From: an uncultured Clostridia bacterium
GTDB taxonomy: Bacteria > Bacillota > Clostridia > Oscillospirales > Ruminococcaceae
DNA: 5,756 bases
Reading direction: 5' to 3'
Assembly (NCBI GenBank): GCA_946613705.1
Contig: CAMOFU010000157.1
Coordinates: 1 to 5,756, forward strand
Part shown: positions 1-5,756 of the stretch, piece by piece
How the letters are laid out: each line of letters begins with the position of its first letter
Position numbering within the stretch: the stretch's first letter is position 1
Program-made: the position numbers and the translations under genes
Notes under the pieces: model-generated
The model's input: the letters and a program-made list of their open reading frames with translations, nothing else
The model's database searches: none
Told to the model about the DNA's origin: nothing

Positions 1-57
1 GCATTCAAAATGTCAACAGACGGAGAAACAACGAACGTTCATGTTCGATCGCCTGTG

Positions 58-996
58 TCAATATGCCAGATCGCTCCCGCCGACAAACTCACGCACGAGC
101 GATGTCCCGGGCACCAGATCAATGTCCACGGGCTCAAGGTATTCCAGCATCTCGATCATAAGGTCAAGCTGATTGAAAGCATACCCCGAGTCCCTTGCAC
201 GGCGCAGATCATCGAGGAGATAACGCTTGTAGACAGAGGGCTCGTATGCCATAAAAGTATTGATCGAATACTGTGCATAGCGCTTGTAGGGCATTATGTA
301 TTTGTCCTCTCCGCGCTCGACCGATGCGAACATCTCCATCGTTGCAACAGCGTCCCTCCCGCGGAACAGCTTATCACGGATAATGCGGCGCATCAGACGC
401 AGATGAGATGGGTGAAGCAGCTCGCTTGCCTTGGATTCAAGCCTTGTCCTTACGCTGACATACACTCCCGTCGCAATATCCGTATGTATACCCATGACCG
501 AAGGGTTGAGCGCGTGTATACCTTCAAAAATCACGAGCTCGTTTTCCTTGCGCCTGAGCTTTCTTACCTCACTTCCGCGGTCCTGCCTTGTGAAATCAAA
601 GGTCGGCACCTCTATCTCTTCACCGCGTGAAAGCATCTTCATATGTTTGTCGAGAAGCTCCATATCCAGCCGCGTGGGAGATTCAAAATCTATCGTTCCG
701 TCCTCGGTGCGCTCTGCTGTCGCTTCATCGAGCGGAAGAAAATAATTGTCCATCGAAATGGTATGAGTCTCCATTCCCGCCTTGTCGAGATACTCCTCGA
801 GCCGCAGTGCCGACGTTGTCTTGCCCGAGCCGGAAGGCCCCGCCAGCAGGATTATCGGCTTGGCTCCCCTGCTCTCTGCGATAGAATCTGCCACAGTTTC
901 TATCTGGAGCGTATAATCCTCCTCACACCTGCGGACAAAGCTCGAAGCCTTCTTCTGGATACGCTTATTGATCGTAAGGCAGCTTAGTTTTTTCAT
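58..996 (-). CDS. P-loop nucleoside kinase, uridine kinase/phosphoribulokinase family
   Basis: This 312-residue protein probably phosphorylates a nucleoside such as uridine or cytidine with ATP or GTP in the cytoplasm (pyrimidine salvage). Seen: a Walker A motif GPSGSGKTT at residues 53-61, an MDNYF segment at 82-86 at the place of the family's DDFY substrate-side motif, FEGIHALN at 157-164 (Walker B-like strand and lid side), and an Arg-rich stretch MRRIIRDKLFRGR at 202-214. The C-terminal end SLVREFVGGS (299-308) resembles the end of the long clostridial nucleoside kinases (about 550 residues), which carry a TGS/threonyl-tRNA-synthetase-like N-terminal half. Here only about 45 residues precede the P-loop, so that half is absent. 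The start is an ATG with AAAGGAG 11 bases upstream, and that site overlaps the stop codon of the acetyltransferase gene; the genes are 16 bp apart, so it is the third gene of the operon. The family is secure; the exact substrate is inferred. Confidence 0.9.
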   Translation of the reverse strand: MKKLSCLTINKRIQKKASSFVRRCEEDYTLQIETVADSIAESRGAKPIILLAGPSGSGKTTSALRLEEYLDKAGMETHTISMDNYFLPLDEATAERTEDGTIDFESPTRLDMELLDKHMKMLSRGEEIEVPTFDFTRQDRGSEVRKLRRKENELVIFEGIHALNPSVMGIHTDIATGVYVSVRTRLESKASELLHPSHLRLMRRIIRDKLFRGRDAVATMEMFASVERGEDKYIMPYKRYAQYSINTFMAYEPSVYKRYLLDDLRRARDSGYAFNQLDLMIEMLEYLEPVDIDLVPGTSLVREFVGGSDLAY

Positions 997-1007
997 ATTA
1001 GTATTAT

Positions 1008-1014
1008 CTCCTTT
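1008..1014 (-). promoter_or_regulatory. Ribosome binding site of the nucleoside kinase gene
   Basis: AAAGGAG on the minus strand lies 11 bases before the ATG at 996 and overlaps the TAA stop (1013-1015) of the preceding acetyltransferase gene. The spacing is slightly long. The overlap suggests that ribosomes finishing the upstream gene help start this one. Confidence 0.7.
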
Positions 1015-1504
1015 ATCTCAGATTTTTGATATATCTCACATCACAGGCATAATGCTCGGTCACCACCGGCTGCTCATCGGTGCGGACAAATCCGAAATGC
1101 TCGTACAACCGCTGTGCAGCTGTCATGTTTTCAAGAGTTTCAAGAAAACACTGCTCATAGTGCAAACGTGCAAACCCCAGAGCTTTATCCATAAGCGACC
1201 GAGCAAATCCCCTGCCGCGCACCTCGGGCAGAAGATACATCTTTTGCAGCTCGCAGACAGTATCCGTGAGCCGACCAATGCCGCAGCCTCCGACTACCCT
1301 GCCGCAGTATACCGCGACCCAGTAGCGGCTCCCCTCCTGCGAGTAAACCTCAGAGAACCGCCCGAGCATCGGGTCTGCCCATGCGGTGCCGTCATGGTCG
1401 GCTCCGAATTCTATAAGACATGAACGTATCACCGACTCTATCGCGGCGTTGTCCTCAGGTGTTATCTCACGCAGCAGCAGCTCGGCAGAATAGTTGTCTG
1501 CCAT
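1013..1504 (-). CDS. GNAT family N-acetyltransferase
   Basis: This 163-residue single-domain protein is expected to transfer an acetyl group from acetyl-CoA to an amine; the acceptor is unknown. Seen: strand-forming segments YWVAVYCGRVVGGCGIG (61-77), then CELQKMYLLPEVRGRGFARSL (84-104), which holds the motif A acetyl-CoA pyrophosphate loop (R96-G-R-G-F-A), and the motif B helix AAQRLYEHFGFVRTDE (129-144). The length is normal for a stand-alone GNAT. An in-frame GTG at 1528 would add eight residues but lies inside the preceding gene; the ATG at 1504 has GGAAGG six bases upstream and begins 2 bp after the TGA of the beta-CASP gene, so I take it as the start. The tight spacing points to translational coupling. 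Its co-transcription with an RNase-like protein and a nucleoside kinase does not identify the substrate. The family call is firm; the function beyond that is open. Confidence 0.9.
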   Translation of the reverse strand: MADNYSAELLLREITPEDNAAIESVIRSCLIEFGADHDGTAWADPMLGRFSEVYSQEGSRYWVAVYCGRVVGGCGIGRLTDTVCELQKMYLLPEVRGRGFARSLMDKALGFARLHYEQCFLETLENMTAAQRLYEHFGFVRTDEQPVVTEHYACDVRYIKNLR

Positions 1505-1506
1505 TG

Positions 1507-3090
1507 TCAGCCTTCCCACTTGCTGCACAGGTTAGCGATCGTATCTGCCATTTTGCCGAGCTCCTTATTGGTAAGCCCCTTGCTTGACTGTACGATCGCA
1601 CTCAGGCGGTCAAGCGATGCCACGAGCCGCTGATACGCAGTAGATGGCTTTGCGGTGCGGGTGATCGGAACAGGCTCGACATTTTTGAACTCACCCGAGA
1701 TAAGGTCGAGCTCCGCGCCGCTGTACGGGCAGTATGCATCAAGACTGAGATCGTCCCTCAGATGAGCGGTATACTGCTCTGCGACAGCGCTGTCGCCGTG
1801 ATTTACAAACACCTTGCCGCCGACCTTGATGTGGCTTATCCATTCATCGAGCCCCGCTTTGTCGGCATGGCCGCTGACACCGGGGAGTATCGTTATCTCA
1901 GCACTGACACCGATATCCTCACCGAAGAGCTTGACCCTTTTCACCCCCTCACACAGCTGTCTGCCGAGCGTCTGTGCTGCCTGATAACCGACGAAAACAA
2001 CAGTACATTCGGGCCGCCAGAGATTGTGCTTTAGATGATGCTTGATACGCCCCGCTTCACACATACCGCTTGCCGAAATTATGACCTTCGGTATACGGTC
2101 GAAATTTATCGCTCGGGACTGGTCGCTCGTAACAGCAAGCCGCAGGTCATCGAAGGTGATCGGATTGATGCCCATTTTCACATACCGCATAGCTTCCTCG
2201 TCGTAACATGAATCCTTGTTGCGGATAAAGATATCTGTTGCGTCTATCGCAAGCGGCGAGTCAACATACACGGGAAAATGCGCGTGACCCCTGACAAGAC
2301 CCTGCTCCTTGATCTGCCTGAGAAAATATAGCATCTCCTGTGTTCTTCCTACTGCAAAGCTCGGTATCACGACGTTTCCGCCGCGGTCAAAGGTGCGCTG
2401 GAGCACCTCTGCCAGAGCCTTTGCATAATCGGCGGGACGCTCATGCATTCTCGTACCGTAGGTGGACTCCATAACGACGTAGTCGGCCTCGTCAAGATAC
2501 TGCGGGTCGCGGATAAGCGGCTGATGCTTGTTGCCGATATCGCCCGAGAAAATGAGCTTGCGCGTCTGACCGTCCTCGGTTATCCATATCTCTATGCTTG
2601 AAGAGCCCAGCAGATGTCCCGCATCGACAAATCTGATCTTTATCCCCTCGCAGATCTCAATGACCTCATTGTAACCGTGCGGGACAAAAAGCTTGATAGC
2701 CTCCTCGGCATCGGCTATCGTATAAAGCGGCTCAACATCATCCTGACCCCTGCGCTTTGCCTTGCGAGAGCGCCATTCACTTTCAAATTCCTGTATGTGT
2801 GCCGAGTCACGCAGCATTATGCCGCAGAGATTAGCAGTCGCACGGGTGCAGTGTATCTCGCCCCTGAAGCCGCCCGCACTCAGCAGCGGAAGCAATCCCG
2901 AGTGATCTATATGCGCGTGCGTAAGCAGCACAAAATCAATATTTGACGGTGATGTCGGCACCTGCGCATTTTCATAGACATCTATCCCCTGCTCCATTCC
3001 GAAGTCTACAAGAAAATGCTTTCCGCAGGCATTGATATAGGTGCAGCTGCCCGTTACTTCATGGGCTGCCCCGATAAAATTCAGTTTCAT
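1507..3090 (-). CDS. Beta-CASP metallo-beta-lactamase-fold RNase-like protein
   Basis: This 527-residue protein belongs to the MBL-fold/beta-CASP family (CPSF73- and TTHA0252-like) and is predicted to be a zinc-dependent cytoplasmic RNase. Seen in order: the N-terminal strand with GAAHEVTGS (7-15), the metal motif HAHIDH (H58, H60, D62, H63), GHLLGSS with H159, FSGDIG with D184, ESTYG with E208 (motif A), the inserted beta-CASP domain from about 210 to 400 including PSFAVGRTQE (243-252) and SASGMCEAGR (339-348), SGHAD with H408 (motif B) and NHGD with H431 (motif C). All expected metal ligands are present, and histidine at motif C is typical of RNA-acting rather than DNA-acting members. About 60 residues follow the core and match nothing I recognise. 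The start is the ATG at 3090, with a perfect AAGGAGG seven bases upstream; an in-frame TTG at 3108 overlaps no such site and is rejected. It is the first gene of the operon, behind its own promoter. The family is certain; the cellular RNA target is unknown. Confidence 0.93.
   Translation of the reverse strand: MKLNFIGAAHEVTGSCTYINACGKHFLVDFGMEQGIDVYENAQVPTSPSNIDFVLLTHAHIDHSGLLPLLSAGGFRGEIHCTRATANLCGIMLRDSAHIQEFESEWRSRKAKRRGQDDVEPLYTIADAEEAIKLFVPHGYNEVIEICEGIKIRFVDAGHLLGSSSIEIWITEDGQTRKLIFSGDIGNKHQPLIRDPQYLDEADYVVMESTYGTRMHERPADYAKALAEVLQRTFDRGGNVVIPSFAVGRTQEMLYFLRQIKEQGLVRGHAHFPVYVDSPLAIDATDIFIRNKDSCYDEEAMRYVKMGINPITFDDLRLAVTSDQSRAINFDRIPKVIISASGMCEAGRIKHHLKHNLWRPECTVVFVGYQAAQTLGRQLCEGVKRVKLFGEDIGVSAEITILPGVSGHADKAGLDEWISHIKVGGKVFVNHGDSAVAEQYTAHLRDDLSLDAYCPYSGAELDLISGEFKNVEPVPITRTAKPSTAYQRLVASLDRLSAIVQSSKGLTNKELGKMADTIANLCSKWEG
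1511..1516 (-). promoter_or_regulatory. Ribosome binding site deciding the acetyltransferase start
   Basis: GGAAGG on the minus strand lies six bases before the ATG at 1504, within the last codons of the upstream beta-CASP gene. It favours this ATG over the in-frame GTG at 1528, which would overlap the upstream gene by about 20 bases. Confidence 0.65.
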
Positions 3091-3097
3091 ATTTTTG

Positions 3098-3104
3098 CCT
3101 CCTT
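3098..3104 (-). promoter_or_regulatory. Strong ribosome binding site of the beta-CASP gene
   Basis: AAGGAGG on the minus strand lies seven bases before the ATG at 3090. It fixes that ATG as the start, because the upstream in-frame TTG at 3108 would lie in front of this site. Confidence 0.85.
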
Positions 3105-3138
3105 GCAAGAAAAATACTTTGGAATATCTCCATATATC

Positions 3139-3167
3139 ATTATAGCATATTCTATATATTTTTGCAA
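3139..3167 (-). promoter_or_regulatory. Sigma-A promoter of the beta-CASP/GNAT/kinase operon
   Basis: On the minus strand a -35 element TTGCAA (3162-3167) is followed by a 17-bp spacer and a perfect -10 TATAAT (3139-3144). A TG dinucleotide one base before the -10 (TGCTATAAT) makes it an extended -10. The gap around it is strongly A+T-rich. Transcription would begin near 3132, giving a leader of roughly 40 bases before the ATG at 3090. Located downstream of the terminator at 3204-3233, it gives the operon its own transcription start. No operator-like repeat is visible over it. Confidence 0.8.
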
Positions 3168-3203
3168 TATTATTTTGTGTTTTTATATCTTTTTTACAAA
3201 AAG

Positions 3204-3233
3204 ATAAAAAAGGAGCAGCCCGAAGACTGCCCC
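3204..3233 (-). terminator. Intrinsic terminator after the sigma/anti-sigma unit
   Basis: Read on the minus strand, GGGGCAGTC and GGCTGCTCC form a nine-pair stem (two G-T wobbles) around a TTCG loop closed by C-G, the very stable UUCG tetraloop form. A run of six T follows at 3206-3211. It starts 16 bases after the stop codon of the anti-sigma-like gene. On the plus strand there is no T run after the stem, so it works in one direction only. Confidence 0.9.
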
Positions 3234-3249
3234 AAAATCATAGCATCAT

Positions 3250-4188
3250 TTACTTTTTAACGAACTCGGTACCCTGAACTATCAGCGCATCAATGCCCGA
3301 GATATCCAGCACCTCACCGAAGAAGCAGCGCTCATACTCGACTGTTGTTACACCGTCCTGAGTATCGGTGCCTATGTGGAACGAGCGTGTATGTGAATCG
3401 CCGAGCGGTTCGGTCCTGCCGTCAGAATACCTGAACTGCATCGATCGGAGAAGCGAATCATCCGGGTTTTCAAGAGTAAAGCCCTCACCGATATACGCGC
3501 CGATCGGAGAAAGAGTGATCCGTCTGCCGTCTGCCGAATAATAGTCTGCCGTATCAAGATTCTTTTCGATATTCAGCTGAGCCGCAAAAGTCTCTTGTCG
3601 TACTTCTCCGTTTGTTTTGACCTCTATAGGCTCACATTCATCAAACTGACCCTTCATAAAGTGCAGCCATACAGGCTTACTGAGATCGAACTCGGTATAA
3701 TCGAGCTCGTACACATACTTATAGATATCGGGATCCTCATTTTCGCCGCGTATCAATTCAGCACCGCCGGCATAGACTCTATCTTCTGCCCTGCCTGTCT
3801 TGCTGTAGTAAACGGCGGGAGACTCGCTTGCTATAGCGCGTCCTTCTTCATCGAAGCTCTCGGCGGTGACGATCATCAAGGGCGCATTGCCGTCATACAG
3901 CAGCTTATCTATAGTCAGCCGCAGATGCTCGTTCTCCATAGAAACACAGACCGTCTCGGGCAGAGAGTCAGAGCCCGAGATATAATGCTCTACACTCTCC
4001 TTGTGGAAAAAGGCCTGATACACAGCCGCGCCCGCAGTGACGGTCATTGCCAGAGCCGCACATACAGCAGCGATCATGGCAGCGGGACGGCGTATCCTTT
4101 TGCCGCTGCCTGCCCTGATCTCGGTCTGCTCGTTGAGATACTTCCCGTCTATCCCGTTCATTGCCTTTAAAATATCGTTTCCTTTCAT
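3250..4188 (-). CDS. Single-pass membrane protein, probable anti-sigma factor of the adjacent ECF sigma
   Basis: This 312-residue protein is predicted to hold the adjacent sigma factor at the membrane until a signal is sensed. Seen: a short cytoplasmic N-terminus with NDILKAMNGIDGKYLNE (4-20), the kind of ID-x-x-Y-L segment found at the start of many clostridial proteins encoded after ECF sigma genes; a basic stretch KRIRR (30-34); one hydrophobic, Ala-rich segment at about 35-58; then about 250 residues with no further membrane span, expected outside the cell. The ectodomain is rich in beta-forming, acidic segments and contains LSPIGAYIG (226-234) and a closing IDALIVQGTE (299-308), reminiscent of DUF4179-like extracellular regions. 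There is no lipobox and no zinc-binding HxxxCxxC anti-sigma motif. Its ATG overlaps the sigma stop codon by four bases (ATGA), so the two are made together. The anti-sigma role rests on gene order, topology and N-terminal style, not on a proven domain. Confidence 0.8.
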   Translation of the reverse strand: MKGNDILKAMNGIDGKYLNEQTEIRAGSGKRIRRPAAMIAAVCAALAMTVTAGAAVYQAFFHKESVEHYISGSDSLPETVCVSMENEHLRLTIDKLLYDGNAPLMIVTAESFDEEGRAIASESPAVYYSKTGRAEDRVYAGGAELIRGENEDPDIYKYVYELDYTEFDLSKPVWLHFMKGQFDECEPIEVKTNGEVRQETFAAQLNIEKNLDTADYYSADGRRITLSPIGAYIGEGFTLENPDDSLLRSMQFRYSDGRTEPLGDSHTRSFHIGTDTQDGVTTVEYERCFFGEVLDISGIDALIVQGTEFVKK

Positions 4189-4733
4189 ACGTCAACACCC
4201 TTTCCTTTAAGATACTCCCTCAGCGCCTTTCTTGTGCGCGAGAGGACCGTATTGATCTTGCTTTCCGAAAAACCCGTCTGCTGCGAGATCTCCGCTATAT
4301 GATAGCCGTAAAAATACCTGAGCACGAAAATTCGGCGCTTATACGGCTTCAAGCTGCCGAGAAAGCTGTCCATAAGCTCGGCAAGCTCGCTGCCGCTCAT
4401 ATCCTCGGCGGGATCGGCTATACATTCCTCCAGCTCGCTGCTGAGCTCCACCAACTGCGCCGAACGCTTTACCGCGCTGCGCTTGTCTATCATATCAAAC
4501 GCAGTACATCGGGTCAGCCTTGCAAGATAGCCGAACAGATCGTCGGGCTTGTTCGGAGGGATCGAGCGCCATGCCTTCATATAAACATCGTTCAGACACT
4601 CCTCGGCATCCTGCTCACTGCCGAGAAAGCTCATTGCAAGCCTTCTGAGCCGTTCGCCGTATATCTTTGCAGCGGCATCGACAGCCTGCTCGCTGCGCGA
4701 ATAAAACATCTCAACGATGCTCATGTCGTTCAT
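4185..4733 (-). CDS. ECF-type RNA polymerase sigma factor
   Basis: This 182-residue protein is a group 4 (ECF) sigma-70 factor that would direct RNA polymerase to a small stress- or signal-dependent set of genes. Seen: sigma region 2 at about 18-84, with SEQDAEECLNDVYMKAW (39-55), the usual core-binding and -10-recognising helices, and then LARLTRCTAFDMIDKR (70-85); an acidic linker (95-120); and region 4 at about 125-175, with LKPYKRRIFVLRYFYGY (128-144) and a helix-turn-helix IAEISQQTGFSESKINTVLSR (146-166) for -35 recognition. Regions 1 and 3 are absent, as expected. The ATG at 4733 has AAGGAGG ten bases upstream; a GTG one codon earlier has a closer seven-base spacing and is a real alternative, while a TTG at 4799 is too far upstream. 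It is the first gene of a two-gene unit with the membrane protein. Autoregulation is usual for ECF factors but not demonstrable here. Confidence 0.93.
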   Translation of the reverse strand: MNDMSIVEMFYSRSEQAVDAAAKIYGERLRRLAMSFLGSEQDAEECLNDVYMKAWRSIPPNKPDDLFGYLARLTRCTAFDMIDKRSAVKRSAQLVELSSELEECIADPAEDMSGSELAELMDSFLGSLKPYKRRIFVLRYFYGYHIAEISQQTGFSESKINTVLSRTRKALREYLKGKGVDV

Positions 4734-4743
4734 CACTACCCGA

Positions 4744-4750
4744 CCTCCTT
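4744..4750 (-). promoter_or_regulatory. Ribosome binding site of the ECF sigma gene
   Basis: AAGGAGG on the minus strand lies ten bases before the ATG at 4733 and seven before an in-frame GTG at 4736. It rules out the farther upstream TTG at 4799, but leaves a one-codon doubt between GTG and ATG. Confidence 0.8.
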
Positions 4751-4773
4751 CACTATGGTAATCGGAAACGGCG

Positions 4774-4788
4774 CTGCAAAGCTTGCAG
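4774..4788. repeat. Short inverted repeat upstream of the sigma gene
   Basis: CTGCAA and TTGCAG are perfect six-base arms around a three-base spacer, 24 bases upstream of the sigma ribosome binding site. It could be an operator or a small hairpin in the leader. A TTGACT hexamer on the minus strand (4787-4792) overlaps its edge, but no -10 lies at the right distance. Chance occurrence is possible. Confidence 0.4.
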
Positions 4789-4809
4789 TCAAAAATCAAA
4801 AATCAAAAA
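4789..4809. repeat. Three tandem copies of a 7-bp repeat (TCAAAAA; TTTTTGA on minus)
   Basis: Three identical head-to-tail 7-base units lie immediately next to the inverted repeat, inside a stretch (4789-4837) that is almost all A on the plus strand. The position, in the gap before the sigma gene, would suit an A-tract/UP-like element or a slippage-prone spacer. No role is proven. Confidence 0.75.
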
Positions 4810-4831
4810 CATATTTTTCAAAAGCAAAAAC

Positions 4832-4864
4832 AAAAAAGCTTCGTCTGCTCGATGCAGGCGAAGC
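4832..4864 (-). terminator. Intrinsic terminator of tyrA
   Basis: On the minus strand GCTTCG pairs with CGAAGC (six pairs); a C/A mismatch follows, then CTGC pairs with GCAG around the loop ATCGA. Six T follow at 4832-4837. The stem starts nine bases after the tyrA stop codon. It separates tyrA from the sigma unit. On the plus strand no T run follows. Confidence 0.88.
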
Positions 4865-4873
4865 CGCAGTATA

Positions 4874-5719
4874 TCATTTTCCGAGTGAAGCGTTAGACTT
4901 CTCTTTAAGTATCCTGCCTTCCCGCAGAAGCTGCTTCAGCCGATCGCTGTCACGGGATTCAAGCGCCGAGCGGTATTCTTCAAGGTGCTCTATGATGTGC
5001 GAGATCTCGTCGATCAGCGGCCCGCGGTTTAGCATGAACAATGTGGTCCACATATCCTCGTTGAGCTTGGCTACCCGTGTTAGGTCGCGGAAGCTGCCCG
5101 CCGAAAAGCCTGCCTGATCCATAAGGCTCGGGCTCTTGACGTATGCAGATGATACGATATGTGCCAGCTGCGAAGTGAATGCGATGACCCTGTCATGCTC
5201 CTCGGGAGAGGACATAACGCACTTAGCAAAGCCGATGTCGTAAGCGAACTGAGAAACCTCTCGGACAGCAGACATTGCAGTGTTATCGGTGGGTGTCATG
5301 ATAAAGCTGGCATTCTCGAACAAATTGTCGATCGAATAAGCAAAGCCGGAAAACTCGCGCCCTGCCATCGGGTGACAGCCGACAAAACGCACACCCGCAT
5401 CTGCAAGCGGCTTCTCTACCTGCTCTACAACTGCCGTCTTGATGCCGCAGGTGTCGATGACGATCCCGCCCTTTTTGAAGTGTTCAATGTTGTCAAGACA
5501 GAAGCGCACGGTAGTATCGGGATACAGACCGAGTATCACCATATCAAATCGCGAAAGCTCCCCGACCTCGGCGGTACCGTCAATGACCTCCTGAGCAATA
5601 GCCGCTGTTATCGTTTCGGGGTCGGTATCTATCGCATAAACGCTGTGCTGAGTATTCTTCTTGATCGCCTTTGCGAGCGACCCGCCGATCAGACCTATCC
5701 CGACGATCACTATTTTCAT
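4874..5719 (-). CDS. tyrA: Prephenate dehydrogenase
   Basis: This 281-residue cytoplasmic enzyme oxidatively decarboxylates prephenate to 4-hydroxyphenylpyruvate with NAD+, in the tyrosine branch of the shikimate pathway. Seen: an N-terminal Rossmann fold with GIGLIGGS (7-14), an acidic residue after strand 2 (D31) favouring NAD over NADP, and DTCGIKT (89-95). The catalytic HPMAGRE follows at 116-122 with H116, then further conserved histidines in EEHD (H175) and SQLAH (H187), and AGSFRDLTRVA (207-217) in the helical C-terminal domain. An arogenate substrate cannot be excluded by eye. The protein ends shortly after the dehydrogenase domain, so the ACT regulatory domain found in the Bacillus subtilis enzyme (about 370 residues) is absent. 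The ATG at 5719 has GGAG eight bases upstream; the GTG at 5728 overlaps that site and is rejected. It ends at its own terminator. An upstream partner, perhaps another aromatic amino acid gene, would lie beyond the window. Confidence 0.94.
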   Translation of the reverse strand: MKIVIVGIGLIGGSLAKAIKKNTQHSVYAIDTDPETITAAIAQEVIDGTAEVGELSRFDMVILGLYPDTTVRFCLDNIEHFKKGGIVIDTCGIKTAVVEQVEKPLADAGVRFVGCHPMAGREFSGFAYSIDNLFENASFIMTPTDNTAMSAVREVSQFAYDIGFAKCVMSSPEEHDRVIAFTSQLAHIVSSAYVKSPSLMDQAGFSAGSFRDLTRVAKLNEDMWTTLFMLNRGPLIDEISHIIEHLEEYRSALESRDSDRLKQLLREGRILKEKSNASLGK

Positions 5720-5727
5720 ATTTATCA

Positions 5728-5731
5728 CTCC
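5728..5731 (-). promoter_or_regulatory. Ribosome binding site deciding the tyrA start
   Basis: GGAG on the minus strand lies eight bases before the ATG at 5719. The in-frame GTG at 5728-5726 shares a base with it and so cannot be the start it serves. Only 25 bases remain upstream, too few to say whether tyrA has its own promoter. Confidence 0.65.
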
Positions 5732-5756
5732 GTTTTAATGCTTTTATGTGTTAAAA

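Noticed and set aside
32..47. Possible hairpin (CGAAC/GTTCG) after the nucleoside kinase stop
   Set aside because: The stem is only five pairs with a six-base loop and is followed by TTGTTTC, not a clean T run. It is too weak to call a terminator.
10..630. A plus-strand open frame of 206 codons opposite the nucleoside kinase
   Set aside because: The minus strand encodes a well-conserved kinase over the whole stretch. The plus reading is a Cys/His-rich shadow with no recognisable domain.
3016..3207. A plus-strand open frame of 63 codons with a hydrophobic end
   Set aside because: Its hydrophobic part is simply the A+T-rich promoter region of the opposite operon read through; it starts within the beta-CASP gene and has no ribosome binding site of note.
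3595..4170. A plus-strand open frame of 191 codons opposite the anti-sigma-like gene
   Set aside because: No Shine-Dalgarno site, no family resemblance, and the minus-strand gene has coupling, topology and a terminator that support it.
4755..4760. TACCAT as a -10 element for the sigma gene
   Set aside because: No -35-like hexamer lies 16-18 bp upstream, and transcription would start at about the ribosome binding site.
4734..4799. Longer sigma protein from a TTG at 4799
   Set aside because: The extra 22 residues cross the inverted repeat and the ribosome binding site, and the strong AAGGAGG lies just before the later GTG/ATG.
4161..5117. A plus-strand open frame of 318 codons
   Set aside because: It runs antisense through the sigma gene, the tyrA terminator and part of tyrA, has no ribosome binding site that I can see, and its translation resembles no protein family. 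The opposite strand carries clear conserved motifs throughout.

Overview
The window looks like an ordinary chromosomal segment of a low-to-mid G+C Firmicute, most likely a gut or rumen clostridium of the Ruminococcus/Oscillospiraceae type. The reasons are the strong AAGGAGG-type ribosome binding sites, the textbook sigma-A promoter and U-tract terminators in A+T-rich gaps, an ECF sigma gene of a form common in that group coupled to a single-pass membrane partner, and a clostridial-type nucleoside kinase. This placement is inference from protein style; there is no rRNA or other marker gene here. All six supported genes lie on the minus strand, so the window is read from its right end to its left end.

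Right end (about 4838-5719): tyrA, a compact prephenate dehydrogenase for tyrosine synthesis without a C-terminal ACT domain, closed by a strong intrinsic terminator. Middle (3204-4733): a two-gene regulatory unit, made of an ECF sigma factor whose stop codon overlaps the start of a membrane-anchored anti-sigma-like protein (ATGA overlap), closed by a second strong terminator with a UUCG tetraloop. The gap in front of the sigma gene carries three tandem copies of a 7-bp T-rich repeat and a short inverted repeat but no convincing sigma-A promoter.

Left half (58-3167): a fresh promoter (TTGCAA, 17 bp, extended -10 TGCTATAAT) drives a three-gene operon: a beta-CASP metallo-beta-lactamase-fold RNase-like protein, a GNAT N-acetyltransferase starting 2 bp after it, and a P-loop uridine kinase-like nucleoside kinase 16 bp further on. 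The operon's own terminator is not visible in the 57 bases left.

The three units are separated by terminators and probably work independently. I saw no mobile element, CRISPR array, tRNA, rRNA or riboswitch. Nothing here amounts to a clearly new system. The least explained part is the sigma/anti-sigma pair: its inducing signal, its ectodomain and its target genes cannot be read from the window.
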